Shown here in pieces: positions 60,779-64,000 of a stretch of DNA of 64,000 nt (position 1 is the stretch's first letter; each line of letters starts with the position of its first letter). The notes below the pieces were generated by a model, which was not told the DNA's origin, searched no databases, and worked only from the letters and a program-made list of their open reading frames with translations. Source of the DNA: Selaginella tamariscina (taxonomy: Eukaryota; Streptophyta; Lycopodiopsida; Selaginellales; Selaginellaceae); contig PUQB01000022.1 in assembly GCA_003024785.1 (NCBI GenBank), positions 504,001-568,000 of the forward strand, in the 5' to 3' direction. Both the position numbers and the translations under genes were made by a program.

Positions 60779-62757
60779 CCCCAAGTCTAAACTCGCCATC
60801 CTCCTTGGCTATAGTGAGGAGAGCAAGCCCTACAAGCTCCTCAACCTCGATACATACAAGTTGATTGTTGTCAGGCATGTTATTTTTGACGAGTCCCAAA
60901 CTTATGGTAATCGAACAAGGCAATCAAATCAAGATGGATATGAGAATCATGGTGCCTCATATTTGGAGTTTCTACCAATAGGACAACCAAGGGGAGCAGG
61001 GACGAATCAAATGTTAGGGGGAGTAGGGTAACAGATTGGTAATTATAGTGATCAACCCTCTACTAGTCGTAATCCTCTAGCTAGCAACAACATGCCAATA
61101 GGAGTAGGGTTAGGGTTTAGGGACAAGAGTTTTCTTGTAGCCCCAACTCCAACACCTCGTCGTTCCTCTCAAATTCCATCCCTCTAGCTATGTAGATAGC
61201 CCTAATAGCATCCCACCACGAGTCTCAAGAGTGCTCATCCAAGCCCACAACCTGGAGAGCTTTTCTACTTTGCAACAAATGGGCATTGCATGCCATAAAC
61301 TTTTTTAGCAAGCCATGTAAAGCTCAGATGCAATTGCATGGAAGGAAGCAACAAACAATGAGACGAACAACATTATCAAAAATAAGGTATTCCTCACAAT
61401 AGTTGAGCTCCCACCAAGTAAGAAAGCAATGGACACAAAGTGGTTGTTCAAGATCAAGCCAGGTTCAGATGGCTAGCTTGAGAGATATAATGCGCACTTG
61501 GTTGCATGCGGATTTTCTCAAGTGGAGGGAGTGGAGTTTACAGAGACTTATTTGCCAATGGTTAAGCTTGTAACTATATGTCTCCTAATGGCACTAGCTG
61601 CACAGTTTAATTTACATGTGGAGAAATTGACAACCTTTCTGTATGATAAATTCATACATATATATCATCAAGCTGCTGATAAACATAAATATAAATTTAT
61701 AATGTATATAAACTCTTTCCAAGGTCATGTACTTAGGGTTATCCAAAGGGAGTTTGCTTAGTAGGGTTCACATTACCCAGTTCCTAAGGGTTTACTGAGG
61801 GTTCTAGAATTTAGGAGCCACATTTGTGACACGAGTACACTACGTTAACTGAAATAGGTTCTCAATGAATCAAAATGAGTTTTTAGTGTACTTCATTTCT
61901 TCATGGAACCCCAAGTTCATCTTCAGCAGGCATAAAAATGGTACAAGCGTCACGCTGATGCTCATCGTCAGCCGGCACCTATATGGCTACATTAAGAAGG
62001 AGGTGTATGTCACTATGCTAAAGGGTTTCAAACTTGAGGGGAGACATGCAAGTATTACAAGCTATTGAAGTCCCTATACGGCCTAAAGTAGAGTCCATGA
62101 GCTTAGTATGAGTGGATTGACAACTTCTTTATTAATCAAGGCTTCAACAAGAGTGATGTTGATACTAACGTATATATTAAGCTTGGGGAGCAACTCATCA
62201 TTGTACCAGTATATGTTGATGATTGCATTGTTTTATCGAGTAATTCAATACTCATGCTGAAGATTAAACAGTAGCTCAAGCACGAGTTCAAAATGAATGA
62301 CATGGGCAAGATAAATTATTACTTGGAAATTCAAGTGTTACCATGTGATGGGGTCGTGGTCTTATCACAACAATAGTGTATCCAAGATCTTCTTAAGAGG
62401 TTTGGGTTTAATGACATGAACTCTTTGCCAATGTTGATGTTGCAAAATGTGCACTTATCCAAAGAGATGTGTCTAAAGACTGAGCAACAAAAAGAGCAGA
62501 TGGTCAAAGTTCCTTATTGCTAGGTAGTGGGCAATTTGATCTACCTGATGGTGTGTACGAGGCCAAATATTGCATATGCTATTGGACAAGTCTCATAGTT
62601 TATGGAGAACCTAGGTTGGCAGCACTAGTTACTAGTTAAGCATATATTACACTACCTCAAGGGAATTGCAAATTTATCATTGGTTTATGAGCACCATAAA
62701 GCTAAGTATTTTAAACTTCTTGGGTTCTTATATGCAAACTATGCATGAGATGCAGGC
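60779..62757 (+). mobile_element. Ty1/copia element, reverse transcriptase and RNase H part
   Basis: Resumes with AILLGYSEE-type sequence. Reverse transcriptase follows: HLVACGFSQVEGVEFTETY near 61495 and YVDDCIVLSS near 62213, which retains the YVDD catalytic box. MVCTRPNIAYAIG lies near 62550. It breaks off at about 62757, joined to transposase copy 2. Stops and shifts mark it inactive. An LTR-derived fragment interrupts it at 61721-61832. Confidence 0.8.
61721..61832. repeat. Rearranged LTR-family fragment inside the copia element
   Basis: 61721-61760 matches solo LTR A at 45958-46013, and 61765-61832 matches 45541-45618. In the LTR the second piece comes first, so the order is swapped here. 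Confidence 0.7.
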
Positions 62758-64000
62758 TGCAAGCAATCTGCATTGGTACCTTCAACAACATATGGAATAC
62801 TCATTTTAAGGATGTGGAGATTGCAAAACACTCTAGCTTTTTCAAGTGTGACACTTGTACATCATTGAAGGCTGCAGAGGCTTGTGCAAAAACCTTAGTG
62901 GAGATCACTGCCATTCAAAAGAAGATGGAGGCCCACATGATTGCACAACAAACTTGCCGATCTCAGTACTATGCACACCGCATGCTTTCTGTGTCACGCC
63001 CATCAGAGTTGGATCATTCAAAGACCAGCATTCCAAAGCTTGTTGCAACACCAAAATGCCTTGAAAATGTCATGAAACTTCCGATTTCATTGACAGGTGT
63101 GCTAACATATGGACACGGTTGTGAATCATATGGACACTTTTCACTTCCACATTGGTCTAGCGACTCCAATTTCACTATTGGGTCGTTGGCCATGTGTTTC
63201 AGAAACCTTGAAGCCCACTCACAGACAAGTCCTATCGGTGATCTCAAAATGAAGAAACAACACCTTCAACCTTTACATAATGCTCTCATGAACACGTCTG
63301 CACTTGAGGCTACTTGGGAATATGAGAGGCATTGTCAGCAACCTGCACAAAAAACAGATGGCCCTGTTGAGAGTTCAGGTTCAGTGGAGGGATCTAGCTC
63401 AAATAGTGTACATGTGTCCTCAACATCAAATAAGCTTCCTCGTCATTTGCTTTTATAGATGGATAATTGTGCAGGCGAGAACAAAAATAGGTAAATCATT
63501 TTACTTAAGGGTTTCTCAAGCTCATACTTACTTTTATTTTCTAGATATGTGCTAGCATACTTGTCAATGCTTATTGCCAAAGGTGTGTTTGAAACAATCA
63601 CGCTCAGTTTTCTTATGGTTGGTCACACTCATGAAGATATTGATGCGTTCTTCAGCAAGGTCTCCAACTCTACAAAAAGGACAAGTGCACTTACCTTACC
63701 GCATATGATGAATCTTTTTGAAAATTGCATCTTCAAAAAAAGTTGTGCTTTGCTTGTGACTGAGGTGCCAGACTTCAAAAAATTTCTCGAGTATATAAAA
63801 GAGGGGAGTGATTCTTTAGTTGGTCACCTTGTGCTGCTACAATTCTTTTTCTCCATACGAGATGGTATACTTATTATGCAGTACAAGTTACGGCCATTAG
63901 AGCATGAGTCGTTACCGAAAGAGGGGTTAATGCTCTTCAAAAGTGGAGAGAATGGAAAGCCACTTCTCCCAGAAGGACAACTAGACCCTATTCCATTGAG
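62758..64000 (+). pseudogene. Second copy of the DUF7869-like transposase gene, 5' truncated
   Basis: It begins abruptly with sequence matching 39809 (AAGCAATCTGCA, then TTGGTACC) and is nearly identical to the copy in the 14.5-kb element through the window end. The frame 62745-63458 is open for 237 codons and spans shifts seen in the first copy. It lacks 23 bases present in copy 1 just before DHSKTSIPK. The same intron follows MDNCAGENKN, and HTHEDID appears near 63640. The N-terminal domain, Cys cluster and HTH are absent, so this copy is a fragment. The 3' end lies beyond the window. Confidence 0.8.

Overview
The window looks like nuclear DNA of a land plant. Compact genes with short GT-AG introns lie among TTTAGGG-type motifs, plant Ty1/copia and Ty3/gypsy retroelements, and a SOG1-type NAC regulator, a family I know only from land plants. 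The large DNA transposon with a transposase of the HTHEDID type leads me to suspect a non-seed plant, but the species cannot be settled from this sequence.

Positions 1-18,000 are gene-dense: a 5'-truncated protein with four tandem U2AF65-RRM1-like domains (1-2981, +), tRNA-Ser(UGA) (3286-3366, -), a GT77-type glycosyltransferase (4042-5349, +), an RNF14-like RWD/RBR ubiquitin ligase with several apparent frameshifts (6686-8872, -), a broken GDSL lipase (10409-11406, +), the ribosome-biogenesis factor SURF6/Rrp14 (12441-14955, -) and the DNA-damage regulator SOG1 (15378-17754, -). From 19,944 a decayed Ty3/gypsy element (to 24,547, -) is followed by a truncated SKP1-like gene (24819-25242, -).

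From 26,560 to 49,465 a second old Ty3/gypsy element (+) is split by four later insertions. The main one is a DNA element of about 14.5 kb (27718-42241). It has near-matching terminal inverted repeats (19 of 20 bases in the core) and a 4-bp target duplication, and it sits inside the retroelement's protease active-site motif. Its two gene sets point outward. To the left are a ParB-like-fold candidate, an unrecognised protein and an FCP1-like HAD phosphatase. To the right is a DUF7869-like transposase with a DDE/D-type residue pattern. In front of each set is an array of the 16-18 bp palindrome GGCGGGATTAATCCCGCC: 18 exact GCGGGATTAATCCCGC cores plus many variants, partly arranged into long hairpins. 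This is the best candidate here for an undescribed system. The other insertions are a 272-bp Mutator-type MITE with a 9-bp target duplication and two solo LTRs.

From 52,950 to 62,757 a decayed Ty1/copia element (+) is split by a young non-autonomous LTR element (53566-60778, -). That element has 1.78-kb LTRs, a tRNA-Met-type primer site, a purine tract and a 3.66-kb interior without recognisable proteins, so it is LARD-like. Its 3' interior resembles the 3' end of the 26-49 kb gypsy element, a possible helper family. The window ends in a second, 5'-truncated copy of the transposase gene (62758-64000).

Single-base frameshifts recur in otherwise conserved genes, often in homopolymers. Uncorrected long-read error and true decay cannot be separated from sequence alone, so broken genes are marked with that caveat.
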